64,000 nt of DNA from Muricomes intestini. GTDB lineage: Bacteria; Bacillota; Clostridia; Lachnospirales; Lachnospiraceae. A program made the translations under genes and the position numbers. Numbering within the stretch: position 1 is the first letter of the stretch; every line of letters starts with the position of its first letter. Shown in pieces: positions 17,501 to 25,481 of the stretch. Under the pieces are notes generated by a model. The model had not been told where the DNA came from. It made no database searches and saw nothing but the letters and a program-made list of their open reading frames with translations. Where the stretch lies: NCBI RefSeq assembly GCF_004346165.1, contig NZ_SLZZ01000004.1, positions 1 through 64,000 of the forward strand, written 5' to 3'.

Positions 17501-17642
17501 GATTGAGAGGATTGCACAGCTGCCGGTAACCGCAGCCCTCATTTTGACTGGTATAAGTATGTTTTTAGCTTTTATTTCTGGATTATTTCCATCTTCCGCG
17601 GCGGCCCGGAAAGATCCGGTGGAGGCATTGCGCAGCGAATGA
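14511..17642 (+). CDS. ABC exporter, fused ATPase and FtsX-type permease (MacB-like)
   Basis: A 1043-residue half-transporter of the mechanotransmission (MacB/LolD) type. Residues 1-230 form the ATPase: Walker A GPSGSGKTT at 38-46, the LSGGQMQR signature, Walker B LLADEPTGALD, and the H-loop VTHN. A first membrane helix at about 265-285 (GSIGIIGIAAILALA) is followed by some 600 extracellular residues. A stretch of these near 760-800 is rich in Gln and Ala and may form a coiled coil. Three C-terminal helices form the FtsX domain, the first followed by SVLERKKEIGILRALGASKRDV. It probably exports peptides or lipids or handles envelope stress. It stands alone upstream of the Hsp70 triad, 36 bases away. 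Confidence 0.9.
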   Translation: MLKLAEIRKSYKTFDYTQTALDGISVTFRDNEFAAVLGPSGSGKTTMLNIIGGLDHYDSGDLEIDGISTKEYKSSDWDTYRNNRIGFVFQSYNLIPHQSILSNVELALTLSGVSPSERKERAKEALEEVGLGDHIRKLPNQLSGGQMQRVAIARALINDPEILLADEPTGALDTSTSEQVMNLLKRIAKDRLVIMVTHNSELADDYATRIIQLKDGQIISDTNPLDASEEKQRAGRAPRKVSMSFLTAISLSLSNLMTKKGRTFVTALAGSIGIIGIAAILALASGIDSYIAGVEQETMSIYPLTIQGSGIDFSGFFADSGENAMGARSADGKSESGGIKEQKITETLFNHQNKNDLKSLKSYIETNGRKINPYVKNIQYSYNVTPQIYLADTSENVDQINPDSILGSYGLGANNALSAFMGSGSSMGMNVFNEMPGDIKMFEEQYVVDAGRWPESYDEAVIVLMPDGSVSDYVLYTLGLRNRTELEEVMDKFVNNPDAEVKLKKEKRSFNYEDLMSAKLKVISAADKYAYDKEHSIWVDKSDNSQYMSELVNKGLDLKIVGVVQADPDAKATSLSPGVNYTPELTGYLMKEAADKEIIKKQIANPAVNVLTGKSFAEEKKGKATSKFDFADLFSIDENAIRNAFNMDPSQINLDLSGLGDISINTDEMEPPSFDINEVTESIAGEVNIPSDELTAIMTGVMQGFLAEEAEAGAVDPNQMAEDLAAYLARPDVQGTMTAQLNDLLAATQIDTKLAEILRTYMETTMQSYIAQMMDSVQAQLQVQLQDQIQNALSQLPAQMQNAISIDQNAFAQAFKLKMSEDEILEFLKALMNPEESTYESNLSVLGYADPGNPTQINIYPLDFNSKDDVKNFLENYNDQMEKEGEKDKVVRYTDLVGTLMTSVTDIVDTISYALIAFVAISLVVSSIMIGVITYISVLERKKEIGILRALGASKRDVRRVFNAETLIIGLVAGVLGVAATYLISIPANIIVYNKLGIERIAQLPVTAALILTGISMFLAFISGLFPSSAAARKDPVEALRSE

Positions 17643-17678
17643 TGAACAGATTTTTGCTAGACGAATAGGAGATGCAGT

Positions 17679-18269
17679 ATGTTGTTTTTTAGTGCAAGGC
17701 GAAAAGAAAAAAACGAAAGTATTAGTAAAATTCCTTTGATTCTTGATAAACTTTGGTCGGAAGAGGGGCTTCAGGAGGAGCAGTGGAAGCTTCAGCAGGA
17801 GAATTATCAGACATTGTTGACACGACAACGGAAAAGTGAGGTCGTTATAGAAAATATTCTGGAGGTTCTGGACGAGTACAAGACGATTCTGGAAGAACAG
17901 AATTCTGCAAGAAGCAAGGAAAAAGTATTGGTGGGCTATATATCTGCATATGATGGGAGCCTGCACCAGCTGGAACGTATGTTTCGAAACATAGAGGGCA
18001 AAGAGGGTGAATGGGTGAAGCAGCTTGAGGGAATAAAAAAACAGTTGCGTGACAACATGGAAAAATCGGAATTGAAGATCATCAAAGAGCAGGATATAAC
18101 GGTCGACTTTAATCTACATGAGGTGGTCGGTATCTGTGATACAGAACAAAAAGAAAAAGATGGTCAGGTTTGTGAGGTTATTATTCCCGGCATAATTTTT
18201 GAGGGGAATGTGGTAAACAAAGCTAAGGTTACAGCCTACCAGTACAAAGGAGAGGAGAACGCAGGATGA
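17679..18269 (+). CDS. GrpE-like nucleotide exchange factor (divergent)
   Basis: A 196-residue protein. The N-terminal two thirds is a highly charged helical, probably coiled-coil region. The C-terminal 45 residues (VDFNLHEVVGIC, then GQVCEVIIPGIIFEGNVV-KAKVTAYQY) resemble the GrpE beta head. Immediate coupling to an Hsp70 gene (overlapping ATGA) supports a role as its nucleotide exchange factor. It is too divergent to be the housekeeping GrpE, which normally sits in hrcA-grpE-dnaK-dnaJ. Preceded by TAGGAGATG. Confidence 0.75.
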   Translation: MLFFSARRKEKNESISKIPLILDKLWSEEGLQEEQWKLQQENYQTLLTRQRKSEVVIENILEVLDEYKTILEEQNSARSKEKVLVGYISAYDGSLHQLERMFRNIEGKEGEWVKQLEGIKKQLRDNMEKSELKIIKEQDITVDFNLHEVVGICDTEQKEKDGQVCEVIIPGIIFEGNVVNKAKVTAYQYKGEENAG

Positions 18270-19960
18270 AAAGAGTAATTGGCATTGATTTGGGAACTTC
18301 AACTTCAGAAGCAGCTGTTATGCTCGACGGGGTGCCTTTTATTATTCCAAATGAGAGGCAAAATGCAATCACACCTTCAGTTATTGGCAGGAAAGAAGGG
18401 CGTTTTATTGCCGGCGAAGAGGCAGATGAGCGCAAGCTCCTGTATCCACAGGACACGTCGGTGGAGGTTAAGCGCCTGATGGGGAGCGGAGAACGGATTA
18501 GGCTGTCAAACAAGTTTTATACCCCGGAAGAACTTTCCGCTAAACTGCTTGTTCACATAAAGGCCTATGCTGAAACTTATTTAAAAGAACCGGTTGACAG
18601 CGCGGTTATCACTGTTCCGGCATATTTTAATAATGAGCAGAGAAAGGCTACTATTGAAGCGGGAAGACAGGCAGGACTTTCTGTAGAGCGGATTATCAAT
18701 GAGCCGACCGCAGCCGCCCTGTGCTATGGAATCGAACATATAGCCGAGGAAAGCAGAATACTGGTATACGATTTTGGCGGCGGCACGTTCGATGTGACCG
18801 TGCTGGAAATGTTCGATGGGGTTTTGGAAGTGAAAGCCAGCAGCGGGAATAATGAGCTGGGAGGAAAGGAGTTTGACCAGCGTCTGATTGATTATCTGCT
18901 CTATGAAGCGAGAGAAAAATACCAGGTGGATTTAAGCAAGGATATTTATGCAATGGTGAAATTGCGTGAAGCGGCAATTAAGTGTAAAATAGCTTTAAGC
19001 AGTCAGAAGGAATATAAGATTACCCTCCCGATGATCGCTGTATCCGGCGAAACACCAGTGACTCTGGAGGAAACCATCACGGCCGGTATGTTTGAGGAGA
19101 TGACTGCGGATTTGGTCGAACTGACAAGAAAGCCGATAGAAACTGCATTGTCCGACAGTGGCTATACAGAGTCTGATATTGATCTTATACTGCTGACCGG
19201 CGGTACAACCAGAATTCCATATATCGGCAGATATGTAGAGGAACTCCTGGGCAGAAAACCGGAGAAACTGATAGATCCTGATCTGGCTGTTGCTATGGGG
19301 GCGGCGGTGCAGGCGGCTGCGTTAAGCGGTGAATTGGATCCCCAGAAAGACATTATGATTACAGATGTGGCACCTTATGCACTTGGAATCAGGGTAATGA
19401 CGGATATGTACGGTATTCCGTTTGATAATTACATGGACATACTAATTCCACGCAACACAACAATACCGGTCACAAAAACAAAGCGATACAGTACAGCAGC
19501 AGATAATCAGAGAGAAGCTATTGTGGAGGTATATCAGGGTGAAAAGGAATTTGCCACAGAGAATGTGTCTCTGGGTGAGTTTTGCATTGGAGAGTTTCCC
19601 CGGGCGAGAGCCGGAAAAGAAAAAATAGATGTGGAGTTCTCCTATGACCTCAACGGAATCCTTGTGGTTACGGCAGTGGTAGTTTCAACCGGAGAAAAGG
19701 CTCATGTTTCCATCGATATGAAGGAGGCAAAAGAGCCGGAGTACATTGATATAAGCGAATGGAGCCGGGCGCCTATGGCCCGGAAATTCCGGGCTACTGT
19801 CCGAAAGGCGGAAAAATGGCTGGCTGAGCAGGAATATACACCGGATAGTATTGAGTTGGAAGAGATTCTGACGGCATTAAAAGAGGCCATTGTTCTCGGC
19901 CGCGATGTGGATGAAGCGGAGGACATTGAAGCAGAATTACTTGGGCTGCTGGATAGATAA
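18266..19960 (+). CDS. Hsp70 (DnaK-like) chaperone, short form
   Basis: A 564-residue Hsp70-family ATPase. The nucleotide domain is complete: GIDLGTSTSE (6-15), VPAYFNNEQRKAT, INEPTAAAL (144-152), DFGGGTFDVT (169-178) and LTGGTTRIPYI. A substrate-binding beta domain follows, but the C-terminal helical lid is shortened compared with DnaK (about 610-640), and there is no EEVD-like or disordered tail. It resembles HscC-type or specialised Hsp70s. It is flanked by its own exchange-factor-like and J-domain-like genes, which suggests a dedicated chaperone machine rather than the general DnaK. Confidence 0.9.
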   Translation: MKRVIGIDLGTSTSEAAVMLDGVPFIIPNERQNAITPSVIGRKEGRFIAGEEADERKLLYPQDTSVEVKRLMGSGERIRLSNKFYTPEELSAKLLVHIKAYAETYLKEPVDSAVITVPAYFNNEQRKATIEAGRQAGLSVERIINEPTAAALCYGIEHIAEESRILVYDFGGGTFDVTVLEMFDGVLEVKASSGNNELGGKEFDQRLIDYLLYEAREKYQVDLSKDIYAMVKLREAAIKCKIALSSQKEYKITLPMIAVSGETPVTLEETITAGMFEEMTADLVELTRKPIETALSDSGYTESDIDLILLTGGTTRIPYIGRYVEELLGRKPEKLIDPDLAVAMGAAVQAAALSGELDPQKDIMITDVAPYALGIRVMTDMYGIPFDNYMDILIPRNTTIPVTKTKRYSTAADNQREAIVEVYQGEKEFATENVSLGEFCIGEFPRARAGKEKIDVEFSYDLNGILVVTAVVVSTGEKAHVSIDMKEAKEPEYIDISEWSRAPMARKFRATVRKAEKWLAEQEYTPDSIELEEILTALKEAIVLGRDVDEAEDIEAELLGLLDR

Positions 19961-20001
19961 ATTTGTATTTTGCGGAAAATACCGTTTAGAGGAGGCATTT
20001 T

Positions 20002-21438
20002 ATGGATCCATTTAAAGTACTGCACCTTGAAGCCGGTGCAGATAAACAGGCGGTGAAGAGAGCGTATTTTAGACTTATAAGGCAGTACCGCCCAGAAGAA
20101 GAGCCGGAAAAGTTCAAGGAAATCAGAGAAGCATACGAATACCTGCAAGAGGACTCCAATCTGGTCACCGCTCAAAAAATTACACAGATTCCCACAGAAT
20201 TCAGGCATCCATATAATCAGGTTTTGGAATGGATAAAGAAGGAAGAGTATGATAAGGCCATTGCCCTCTGTGAAAGGGTACTGGATATTGTAGAAATTAT
20301 GGAGTTCCGTATTTTACTGGGAAAGGCGTATATTTTAAACGATAATTCCGGCAAAGCAGTGAAGTTGTGGGAGGGACTCTGCCAAAAAGACAGTGAAAAC
20401 ATAGAATATATGGAACAGCTGGGAAAGGCATACTGGGCAAGAGGCTGGAATAATAAGGCCTTTCAGATATACTGTACATTATATGAGAAAGGGGTAAAGA
20501 ATCTTTCTTTTTATGATAACTTTATGGACATTGCCGCTTTCCAGGAAAGTACAGAGCTGGTCTGCCGGATAAGTTTAGATGTATTTGAATATTATAGGAG
20601 TCTGGAAAACCATGCCCGTGAAGATGCGGAATCCATGAGCAGTATTCTGTGGACAATTTCAGAATACGTGCAGGCCAGGGACTATGAGTGGCTGCTTGGT
20701 CATTCGGATGAGATATTTGACATTATGACGGAAACACCGCTGGAATTCAGTATATATGAGGATACAATAATGGGAATGTGCACTGCCCTGTCTGAGATTC
20801 TTGAAGTGGATGAGGCGGCAGGTCCGGTATTTTTTAAGTATGGAGAATATGTTGTATCGAATGAAAATAATATTTCAGAGCGTGGAGAGCTGCCGCTGAC
20901 TATTATAAAAGCAAATATGGAAAAAATAAAAATAGAGAAAGATCCTCTGATTCACGAAATAATTAAGGAGGCCTCAAATCTGTGGTATGGGCTGCTGACC
21001 GAAAAAGCGGCCGTCCGAAACACCGCAGATCCGGAAATATCCCTGATAAAGGAGCTGCTTGGGACAGGCATTGGTGATGGAGCTGTTTATGATACACTTC
21101 TCTATATGGTAAATGATCTTAAAAATATTCTGCCGGGGCTGCAGCGTGTGAAGAAGGAATACCCAGTGCTTAGACAGGCGATGGGAGAATTCTTGGAAGA
21201 GATGTTAAATTGCAGTAGTCAGCAATATCTCTTTAACAAGTATGAGAAGAAATACAAAAAGCTCATGGGGTATCCTTCCGGAGCAAGACTAATGCTTAGT
21301 TCGGCCGGTGAAGATGATTATGATGCATATGAAAATGGAACGTACCGAAGAGAAGAGGCAAAGATAGGGAGAAATGATCCATGCCCCTGCGGCAGTGGTA
21401 AAAAATATAAGAAGTGCTGTGGAAGAAATATTGTATAA
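20002..21438 (+). CDS. J-domain-like protein with degenerate HPD and C-terminal SEC-C motif
   Basis: A 478-residue protein. Residues 1-50 have the helix pattern of a J domain ([20 protein letters not shown], then [11 protein letters not shown]), but the invariant HPD that stimulates Hsp70 reads Arg30-Pro31-Glu32. The middle 350 residues look like an all-helical, TPR-like region. The last 21 residues form a SEC-C zinc motif with Cys461, Cys463, Cys472 and Cys473, as in SecA, usually a ribosome or SecB contact. Third gene of the Hsp70 triad. The combination suggests a co-chaperone for a subset of proteins, possibly nascent or secreted ones. Confidence 0.85.
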   Translation: MDPFKVLHLEAGADKQAVKRAYFRLIRQYRPEEEPEKFKEIREAYEYLQEDSNLVTAQKITQIPTEFRHPYNQVLEWIKKEEYDKAIALCERVLDIVEIMEFRILLGKAYILNDNSGKAVKLWEGLCQKDSENIEYMEQLGKAYWARGWNNKAFQIYCTLYEKGVKNLSFYDNFMDIAAFQESTELVCRISLDVFEYYRSLENHAREDAESMSSILWTISEYVQARDYEWLLGHSDEIFDIMTETPLEFSIYEDTIMGMCTALSEILEVDEAAGPVFFKYGEYVVSNENNISERGELPLTIIKANMEKIKIEKDPLIHEIIKEASNLWYGLLTEKAAVRNTADPEISLIKELLGTGIGDGAVYDTLLYMVNDLKNILPGLQRVKKEYPVLRQAMGEFLEEMLNCSSQQYLFNKYEKKYKKLMGYPSGARLMLSSAGEDDYDAYENGTYRREEAKIGRNDPCPCGSGKKYKKCCGRNIV

Positions 21439-21531
21439 AATCTAGTACAAGCGGACATCCTCTGTAGACGTTTTATGAGAAGAAGTGTAGAATGATATTA
21501 AAATAACAATCTGAAGGAGGATATGAAGGAT

Positions 21532-22308
21532 ATGGCTGATTTATTTAATTTAGCGGGAAAAGTGGCAGTGGTGACAGGAGCAAGCTCGGGTCTTGGAGCA
21601 GATGCGGCACTTGCTTATGCGGAAGCCGGGGCAGATGTAGCATTACTTGCAAGAAGAGTGGAGAAGCTGGAAGCTGTAAAGGCTGAGATTGAAAAGACAG
21701 GCAGAAAAGCAATAGCGGCAGCCTGCGATGTCACCGACGAGGAAAGCGTGAAAGCGGCTATTGCACAGGTTATGGAAACTTTTGGCCACATTGACATCCT
21801 GCTGAATAATGCCGGAATAGCGGTAAGAGGCGGTGTAGACAGTATGACGGTAGAAGACTGGGATAAATCTTTTGACACAAATGTCAAGGGGATTTTCCTT
21901 GTGAGCAAGTATGTGGTTCCGCACATGAAGGAAAAAGGCTATGGAAAGATTGTCAACGTTGCGTCCATCAACGCGGTTATTGCGGACAAGGCGGATGTGT
22001 TTATCAGGCATTCTTATAATGCATCCAAGTCTGCAGTTCTGGGCCTGACAAAAGGCATGGCGGCATCTTATGCAAGGTATGGAATTACTGTAAATGCTGT
22101 TGGCCCCGGACTTTTTGAAAGCGAGATGACAAGCGGCACCCTGTTTAAATCCGATGAATTTCTGAAGTCTTACAATTATACAAACCCAGCAGGACGTCCT
22201 GGCAGGCAGGGGGAATTAAACGGAACAATTCTTTATTTCTCCAGTGATGCTTCCAGCTATGTGCAGGGACAGTTTGTTATTGTTGACGGGGGAAGCGCGA
22301 TTGTATAA
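21532..22308 (+). CDS. Short-chain dehydrogenase/reductase (SDR), classical type
   Basis: About 258 residues with all classical SDR features: the TGASSGLG coenzyme loop, an Arg-rich RRVEKLE segment after strand 2 that suggests NADPH preference, NNAG, a catalytic Ser in NVASI, and YNASK. The ATG used lies 11 bases after AAGGAGG. An ATG nine bases earlier is only two bases from it and is less likely. Related to gluconate 5-dehydrogenase and 3-oxoacyl reductases; the substrate cannot be assigned. It lies before the metal-chelate importer, but a functional link is not evident. Confidence 0.88.
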   Translation: MADLFNLAGKVAVVTGASSGLGADAALAYAEAGADVALLARRVEKLEAVKAEIEKTGRKAIAAACDVTDEESVKAAIAQVMETFGHIDILLNNAGIAVRGGVDSMTVEDWDKSFDTNVKGIFLVSKYVVPHMKEKGYGKIVNVASINAVIADKADVFIRHSYNASKSAVLGLTKGMAASYARYGITVNAVGPGLFESEMTSGTLFKSDEFLKSYNYTNPAGRPGRQGELNGTILYFSSDASSYVQGQFVIVDGGSAIV

Positions 22309-22346
22309 TTGCAGTCTTTTTACGCAATATGAATTGGAGAAAGAGC

Positions 22347-23411
22347 GTGAATATGAAAGCTGCAAAAAAGTTTTTTAACCATAAAAAACCGGGCATGAAG
22401 GGCCTCCTGCTATTGTTAATAATAATTTCAATTATTTCATTTATACTATGTCTTGGACTTGGATCTGTTTTTGTAACCCCGGAGAATGTCGCAAAAATTC
22501 TGTTGAGCAGAATTCCTGTAATTGGGGATAACATATCCCGGACATGGACACAGGTAGATGAAAATATTATCATCGGCCTCAGATTGCCCCGGGTCTGTAT
22601 GGGTCTGCTTGTAGGCGCATCTTTATCCGTAATTGGTGTAACTATGCAGGCACTGGTACGGAACCACCTTGCCGATCCGTTTATCCTTGGTGTATCCTCA
22701 GGTGCAACGGCAGCGGCTACGCTTGGAATGCTATTTGGTGTATTTTCCTTTCTGGGAAGGTATTCTTTGTCAATCAGTGCGTTCATTGGTTCAGCCTTTA
22801 CTATAGTTATCGTATATTCGCTATCAAGGGTAAATGGCCGAATTAATATAACATATCTACTTTTGTCCGGGGTTGCAATTTCCATGATTATGGATGGAGC
22901 GACGAGGGTTATAACCTTAAGTGCTCCCAACGCGCTGGGGCTTCACAATGCTACATTCTGGATGTCGGGAAGCCTCGCAGGGGCAAAATGGGGATATTTG
23001 ACGCTGCCCCTTGTAGTACTGCTGGTCTGTATGGCAGTCCTTATGGTAAACTATCGGGGATTAAACCTTCTGCTTTTAGGGGAAGAAAGTGCAGGCACAC
23101 TGGGGATAAACGTCAGACGGCTACAAAAGCTTTTGGTGCTTGTGGCTTCACTCATGTCCGGGGTCACAGTTGCGGTAAGCGGGACAATCGGCTTTGTCGG
23201 TTTGATGGTTCCACATTTTACCCGTCTGCTTGTGGGAGGAGACCACAGAAAGGTACTGCCGGTATCGGCACTGCTGGGAGGCATACTGGTAGTGTGGGTG
23301 GATGTAGCGGCAAGATTACTGATTGCGCCAGAGGAGTTGCCTGTAGGAATTTTGACCGCTATAATAGGGGGTCCTGTGTTTATATTTCTCTTAAAGCAAA
23401 AAAGCAGATAA
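22347..23411 (+). CDS. FecCD-family permease of a metal-chelate/cobalamin ABC importer
   Basis: An integral membrane permease of about 354 residues with roughly ten helices and the family markers RLPRVCMGLLVGASLSVIG, NHLADPFILGVSSGA and VGLMVPHFTRLLVGGDHRKVLP; the last of these contacts the ATPase. Start choice is open: GTG at 22347 lies six bases after GGAGA, and ATG at 22353 is twelve bases after it. First of three genes (permease, ATPase, binding lipoprotein) for uptake of an iron chelate, cobalamin or similar compound. Confidence 0.92.
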   Translation: MNMKAAKKFFNHKKPGMKGLLLLLIIISIISFILCLGLGSVFVTPENVAKILLSRIPVIGDNISRTWTQVDENIIIGLRLPRVCMGLLVGASLSVIGVTMQALVRNHLADPFILGVSSGATAAATLGMLFGVFSFLGRYSLSISAFIGSAFTIVIVYSLSRVNGRINITYLLLSGVAISMIMDGATRVITLSAPNALGLHNATFWMSGSLAGAKWGYLTLPLVVLLVCMAVLMVNYRGLNLLLLGEESAGTLGINVRRLQKLLVLVASLMSGVTVAVSGTIGFVGLMVPHFTRLLVGGDHRKVLPVSALLGGILVVWVDVAARLLIAPEELPVGILTAIIGGPVFIFLLKQKSR

Positions 23412-23447
23412 AATTAGTAGCAGCAACATAGAAACAGGAGTAAACTT

Positions 23448-24236
23448 ATGCAGCTGAAAATAGATAACATGACCTTTTCTTATGGGGAGAAAGAAACAAT
23501 TAAAGATATATCCCTTCATGTAAATGAAGGAGAGTTTGTTGGATTGATAGGGCCTAACGGCAGCGGAAAATCGACTCTACTAAAAAATATCTGCCGTGCT
23601 CTTACTCCTGATGCGGGGATGGCTGTACTAGACGGAGAAAATATTCTTTCTATGAATCATAAAAGACTGGCGCTGAAAATAGGTGCTGTCGGCCAGGAAA
23701 ACGAAGTCCCTTTTGATTTTACTGTAGAAGAAATTGTAGCCATGGGGCGGACCCCTCACAAGAAGCTTTTTGAGATTGACAATGAATATGACAAATATAT
23801 GACGAATCACGCACTTGAACATGTGGGTATGGCTCATATGGCAAAGCGTAGTTACCGGAGCCTTTCCGGCGGAGAGAAGCAGAGAGTCGTTATCGCACGG
23901 GTTATTGCTCAGGAAAGTGAATTTCTCATTCTGGATGAACCTACAAATCACTTGGATATCAGTTACCAGATGCAGGTCTTTGATTTTGTTAAACGCTTGC
24001 AGATAACGGTTCTATCCGCTATTCATGACCTCAATATGGCAGCTTTGTACTGTGACCGCATTTATGTACTCAAAGCCGGGAAAATCGTGCTGCATGGAAC
24101 TCCGGAAGAGGTTCTTACCCCGGAAAACATACTTGATATATATGGGGTCCATTGTGATACCATCGTTCATCCCATTACCGGGAAGGTGTCAATTACCTTC
24201 CTGCCAGAGGGGATTTACGCCCAAACAAAAAGATAG
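23448..24236 (+). CDS. ATP-binding protein of a metal-chelate ABC importer
   Basis: A 262-residue cytosolic ATPase of the FecE/FhuC/BtuD type: Walker A GPNGSGKST near residue 37, Q-loop AVGQENEVPF, signature LSGGEKQRV, Walker B FLILDEPTNHLDI and the switch His in AIHDLN. It energises the adjacent FecCD permease. No regulator or Fur-like box was recognised upstream. Confidence 0.93.
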   Translation: MQLKIDNMTFSYGEKETIKDISLHVNEGEFVGLIGPNGSGKSTLLKNICRALTPDAGMAVLDGENILSMNHKRLALKIGAVGQENEVPFDFTVEEIVAMGRTPHKKLFEIDNEYDKYMTNHALEHVGMAHMAKRSYRSLSGGEKQRVVIARVIAQESEFLILDEPTNHLDISYQMQVFDFVKRLQITVLSAIHDLNMAALYCDRIYVLKAGKIVLHGTPEEVLTPENILDIYGVHCDTIVHPITGKVSITFLPEGIYAQTKR

Positions 24237-24252
24237 CCAGGAGATAAGAGAA

Positions 24253-25257
24253 ATGAAAAAAAGAGTATTAACGGTATTATTGTGCGCGGCGATGGTGCTC
24301 GCGCTGCTGACAGGCTGCAGGAGTGGGAGCAGTGACAGGAGCAAGGCCGGCCAGGACAGGACAGAGGCAGCAGATAGTAAGAATCCTAGTCAAACATCTG
24401 ATGAAAGCTACCCAATGACTCTAAACAATTACGGACGCGAAATAGCAATTAAAGCTGCGCCGCAAAAAGTGCTTGCTCTTGGTCCTAACTGTGCGGAGCT
24501 GCTTGTTGCACTAGGACTCGGGGATTCTATAGTGGGAACAAGTCTCCGCAATCACAGCCGCGGGCCTTTACCTGAATATAAAGAGGAAATTGATGCCATA
24601 CCGGAGATCACCCACGGCCCGGCCACAAGAGAAGCCGTTATTGCAAGCGGAGCAGATTTTATTTATGGGATTGACTGGGAGTTTGGCGGTGACGGGCTGG
24701 ATGTAAATGAGCTGGAGGATTATGGAATAACTACTTATCTTAATTCTGCCAAAAGCTTAGATGATCAATATCAGGAAATTTTGGATATAGGAAAAATATT
24801 TGGCATTGAAGACAGAGCTGCCGGATATGTTGAAGAACAGAAAGAGCGCATCAAGGCTGTACAAGATAAAACAGGAAACCGGGAAGCCCTTAAAGTTCTT
24901 GTGTATGACAGTGGAAATGACGGTGTATTTACCTGCAGCGGAAGCAACTTTGAATCCCTGCTGATAAATCTGGCCGGAGGTGAGAATATATTCAACGATA
25001 TCACAGAAAAGGACTGGGTTACCGTAAGTTATGAAGAGGTCCTTTCCCGGGAGCCGGATGTCATTGTGGTCCATGATTATGACAGTCCTTCTGCTGAGGA
25101 AAAGATTGCTGAAATCAAAGCTAATGATACACTTTCACAGCTTGACTGTGTAAAGAATGACCATTTTGCAGTCATAGATCTTGAAAGCGTGTTGCCGGGG
25201 GAACGGTTGGCTTATACGGTGGAAAAGCTCTATGAGTCAATGTCACAATTCAGATAG
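24253..25257 (+). CDS. Substrate-binding lipoprotein of the metal-chelate importer
   Basis: A 334-residue lipoprotein. The signal peptide MKKRVLTVLLCAAMVLALL ends in the lipobox LTGC, so it is anchored to the outer face of the membrane. A Peripla_BP_2 domain follows (KVLALGPNCAELLVALGLGDSI, a long helix near residues 180-200, and SREPDVIVVHDY). Lipidation and the GGAGATAAGAGAA site fix the start; a longer in-frame extension into the ATPase gene is spurious. The charged, Ser-rich stretch after the lipobox is a tether. The ligand is unresolved: ferric chelate, heme or cobalamin. Confidence 0.92.
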   Translation: MKKRVLTVLLCAAMVLALLTGCRSGSSDRSKAGQDRTEAADSKNPSQTSDESYPMTLNNYGREIAIKAAPQKVLALGPNCAELLVALGLGDSIVGTSLRNHSRGPLPEYKEEIDAIPEITHGPATREAVIASGADFIYGIDWEFGGDGLDVNELEDYGITTYLNSAKSLDDQYQEILDIGKIFGIEDRAAGYVEEQKERIKAVQDKTGNREALKVLVYDSGNDGVFTCSGSNFESLLINLAGGENIFNDITEKDWVTVSYEEVLSREPDVIVVHDYDSPSAEEKIAEIKANDTLSQLDCVKNDHFAVIDLESVLPGERLAYTVEKLYESMSQFR

Positions 25258-25258
25258 A

Positions 25259-25281
25259 TTTCACTCACAGTGAAAATTTTT
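25259..25281 (+). terminator. Weak terminator after the metal-chelate importer
   Basis: Stem TTTCAC/GTGAAA with a five-base loop, then ATTTTTATT. The short AT-rich stem makes it a modest terminator, but it lies directly after the last stop codon. Confidence 0.5.
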
Positions 25282-25282
25282 A

Positions 25283-25311
25283 TTGACAATGAAAAAAGGT
25301 TGTGCTATATT
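25283..25311 (+). promoter_or_regulatory. Near-consensus promoter of the peptide importer/hydantoinase operon
   Basis: TTGACA, 17-base spacer, TATATT. The start of transcription should fall near 25318, which gives a leader of about 165 bases before the first gene, with an intrinsic terminator inside it. Confidence 0.75.
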
Positions 25312-25317
25312 TGATAA

Positions 25318-25437
25318 AAATAAAACAAAATCCTCAGCGAAAGCACAGGAATTGTAACTACATAATTTTATATGCCGACGGGCAGTCACTTAAAAAAAAA
25401 CAAGGATGTTTTCAATCTACATCCTTGTTTTTTTATA
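25318..25437 (+). promoter_or_regulatory. Leader RNA with intrinsic terminator, candidate riboswitch or attenuator
   Basis: Between the promoter and the first gene lies a leader containing two small structured segments. The first is CCTCAGCGAAAGCACAGG, a GAAA-capped stem; the second is TGCC-GACG-GGCA. They are followed by a strong terminator with a 15-base stem (25395-25409 and 25419-25433) and a T run. Promoter, short structured leader and terminator before the gene is the standard layout of a transcription-attenuating element. I could not match it to a riboswitch class I know. It could also be no more than a boundary terminator. Confidence 0.5.
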
Positions 25438-25481
25438 TAAAAAATTATCTGAAACCCATGGACCCAAAAGGAGAAAAAGTT

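Noticed and set aside
24025-24252. Upstream extension of the metal-chelate binding lipoprotein
   Set aside because: It would overlap the ATPase gene and remove the signal peptide; the lipobox fixes the start at 24253.
25302-25481. Upstream extension of the peptide-binding lipoprotein
   Set aside because: It would read through the intrinsic terminator and bury the signal peptide; the start at 25482 has a good ribosome binding site.
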